From: Chloroflexota bacterium
GTDB taxonomy: Bacteria > Chloroflexota > Anaerolineae > J102
DNA length: 64,000 bases
Direction of reading: 5' to 3'
Assembly: GCA_029782215.1 (NCBI GenBank)
Contig: JAKOVD010000127.1
Coordinates: 62,001 to 126,000, forward strand
Shown piece by piece: positions 62,257-64,000 of this stretch. Under the pieces are notes generated by a model that worked only from the letters and a program-made list of their open reading frames with translations, ran no database searches and was not told the origin of the DNA. The translations under genes were made by a program, and so were the position numbers. How positions within the stretch are numbered: position 1 is the stretch's first letter; every line of letters begins with the position of its first letter.

Positions 62257-64000
62257 TCAGGGGTTTTCGACAATGCGCCAGCGCTGCGCCCAGCCCTGGG
62301 TGATGCGGTCGAACACCATGGCCAGGATCACTATCGCCAGCCCCGCTTCAATGCCCCTCCCGGTCTCGCTCTTGGCCAAGCCGATGACGGACTCGAGACC
62401 AAGTCCGGCGCCGCCCACCAACCCGCCGATGATGACCATTGACAGCACCATCATCACGGTCTGGTTCACACCCATCATGATCGACGGCATGGCCAGGGGA
62501 AGCTCTACCTTGAGCAGGACCTGAAAGCGGGTTGAGCCGAACGCCCTGGCCGCCTCGACCGTTTCCGGGTCAACCTGGCGGATGCCCAGATTGGTCAGAC
62601 GGATAGCCGGAGGCAGGGCATAAAGCACCGAGGCGATGATACCGGGCACGCGGCCCACATTGAAAAGCATGACCACCGGGATCAAGTAGACAAATGGCGG
62701 GATGGTCTGCAGGAAATCGAGCACGGGGCGCAGCAGGGCTGCGAAACGATCGCTCCTGGCGCAGGCAATCCCCAAGGGAATGGCGATCAGCAGCGCCAGC
62801 ACCACGGCGACGATCACCTGGCCGAAGGTGTCCATGCTGAGGTTCCACATGCCCAGCAAGCCAATCGCGAACATACCGAGCGCTGTCCAGAAAGCCAGGC
62901 GCCAGCCGGAAGCGCGTGCTGCCAGGATGGCCATCCCCAACACGATGACGGGCCAGGGGGTCCAGTCCTGCAGGAATGCCCGCAGCGGTGCAATCGCATA
63001 GAGGGTCAGGCCATCGCTCAACGCTCCGGTGCCGAAGCCGGTCCCGCCGATGCTGTAAAGGTGGTCGCGCGCCCAGCGCACGCTGGCGTCTACTGGCTTG
63101 TCCAGCGGCAGATGCCACTGCTCCGGAAACTGGCTGAGATGCGGCGCTCCGGCCTGAATGCCATAGGCAGCCAGCACCAGCGCCAGTCCCAGCGCAACGT
63201 AGAGCCAGGTCGGAAAGCGGTCTGCAAGGACCTGCCAGCGGCTTGTGCGCGGCGCCTGCCAGCGCCACTGCTCGCTGCGCGACGAGCGGACCAACGCGAA
63301 GCTCAGACGGTCCAGCAGCACGGCCAGAATCACAATCGCCAATCCGGCCTCGAATGCCTGACCGACGCGCAAGCGCTGGAGCCCCGTCAGCACTTCCCGC
63401 CCCAGTCCTCCCGCCCCGATCAGGGCGGCGATCACGACCATACCGAGAGCCATCATGATCGTTTGGTTGACGCCCGCCATGATCGTGGGCAGCGCCAGGG
63501 GTATTTCGACCTTGACCAGCATCTGGCGCGAGGTGGAGCCGAAGGATCGCGCCGTCTCCAGGGCGGCGTCCGGGACATGCCGGATGCCAAGGCTGGTGAG
63601 ACGGATCACGGGGGGCAGGGCAAAGATGACGGTGGCCACGACCGCCGGCACGCGGGCGATGCCGAAGAAGAGCAGGACCGGAATCAGGTAGACAAATGCG
63701 GGGAGGGTCTGCATGGCGTCCAACAAGGGGCGCAGGGCCGTGTCCACCCGATCCTTGCGCCCCGCCAGGAGGCCCAAGGGGATGCCGATCAACAGCGAAA
63801 GCAGCACCGCCACCACCATCAGCGACAGCGTCTGCATGCTTTGCGTCCACAGTCCCAGCAGACCGAGCAGCAGCATGCCGGCCCCCGCGCCGAGAGCGCC
63901 GCGCCAGCCCAGGAGGCGATGGGCCACGAGGACCACTGCGAGCAGCACCACAACCCAGGGCAGCCACAGCAGCCAGGCCTCGATGCCTCGCAGCAAGCCA
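62257..64000 (-). CDS. Tandem-duplicated ProW/OpuAB-type ABC permease (5' end outside window)
   Basis: At least 579 aa; the frame continues past the right edge and the TTG at 63996 is not taken as a start. It contains two full permease domains in one chain. Each has the EAA-loop region (ETARSFGSTSRQMLVKVEIPLALPTIM and EAARAFGSTRFQVLLKVELP), the segment FVYLIPV-LF and a terminal AFEAGLAIVILAVLLDR or RGIEAGLAIVILAMVFDR. Ordinary ProW has one such domain and works as a homodimer, so this looks like a covalent dimer. It should work with the convergent binding protein and an ATPase outside the window. Confidence 0.9.
   Translation of the reverse strand, partial: GLLRGIEAWLLWLPWVVVLLAVVLVAHRLLGWRGALGAGAGMLLLGLLGLWTQSMQTLSLMVVAVLLSLLIGIPLGLLAGRKDRVDTALRPLLDAMQTLPAFVYLIPVLLFFGIARVPAVVATVIFALPPVIRLTSLGIRHVPDAALETARSFGSTSRQMLVKVEIPLALPTIMAGVNQTIMMALGMVVIAALIGAGGLGREVLTGLQRLRVGQAFEAGLAIVILAVLLDRLSFALVRSSRSEQWRWQAPRTSRWQVLADRFPTWLYVALGLALVLAAYGIQAGAPHLSQFPEQWHLPLDKPVDASVRWARDHLYSIGGTGFGTGALSDGLTLYAIAPLRAFLQDWTPWPVIVLGMAILAARASGWRLAFWTALGMFAIGLLGMWNLSMDTFGQVIVAVVLALLIAIPLGIACARSDRFAALLRPVLDFLQTIPPFVYLIPVVMLFNVGRVPGIIASVLYALPPAIRLTNLGIRQVDPETVEAARAFGSTRFQVLLKVELPLAMPSIMMGVNQTVMMVLSMVIIGGLVGGAGLGLESVIGLAKSETGRGIEAGLAIVILAMVFDRITQGWAQRWRIVENP

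Overview
The window is GC-rich and densely coded and looks like a chromosome segment from the phylum Chloroflexota (Anaerolineae/Caldilineae-like). This is inferred from gene content: LytR-CpsA-Psr (LCP) lipoproteins with Thr/Pro-rich linkers, LysW-dependent lysine synthesis, a bacterial Wood-Ljungdahl CODH/ACS operon, Uma2 and S23-type accessory proteins, a RIO kinase, and short-period intergenic repeats. No rRNA, tRNA, transposase, CRISPR array or phage gene was seen.

Layout. (1) 1-14.4 kb: the C-terminal bulk of Lon, a UbiA-type (decaprenyl-phosphate phosphoribosyltransferase-like) enzyme, TlyA, an uncharacterised gene pair, two LCP lipoproteins, an alkaline-phosphatase-superfamily enzyme, a CinA-like protein with a degenerate C domain, a GT4 glycosyltransferase, a CpXC protein and a gamma-carbonic-anhydrase-like protein. 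(2) 14.6-25 kb: gnd (with an unexpected Gln at the catalytic Lys position), then the lysine operon lysW-X-Y-Z-J-S-T/U-K. Its 410-nt leader holds two consecutive lysine-rich leader peptides, each followed by an intrinsic terminator. (3) 25-35 kb: molybdenum hydroxylase genes, a NodZ/FUT8-like glycosyltransferase, a Uma2 nuclease, a 22-codon ORF with its own terminator, a RIO kinase, and an ApbE/ferric-reductase-like operon. (4) 35-50.2 kb, minus strand: a long CODH/ACS operon in the order HMA-like protein, cooS, acsB, AbrB, CBS, acsD, acsC, S23 protein, acsV, acsE, metV-metF fusion, cooC, cooC-like. A CRP/FNR-type palindrome lies upstream in class II geometry. (5) 50.3-57 kb: a PD-(D/E)XK-like protein, an AbrB-radical SAM-SPASM protein, a DUF1638 protein, an SDR enzyme and a short DnaE. 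(6) 57.3-64 kb: a class A PBP with SH3 repeats, a LysM lipoprotein, and a glycine-betaine-type binding protein convergent with a tandem-duplicated ProW permease cut by the window edge.

How it fits together. The CODH/ACS operon supplies the carbonyl branch plus the last methyl-branch steps (MetVF, AcsE, CFeSP, AcsV activation, nickel ATPases), so the organism can make or split acetyl-CoA anaerobically. The lysine operon carries the alpha-aminoadipate route on the LysW carrier; homoisocitrate dehydrogenase and the 2-oxoadipate aminotransferase are not in the window. The most distinctive features are the tandem lysine attenuators and the hairpin-forming short repeats. The repeats sit in gene junctions of both operons, supply stop codons of lysZ and lysT/U, encode the linker that joins LysT to LysU, and bracket the S23 gene in an intervening-sequence-like arrangement.
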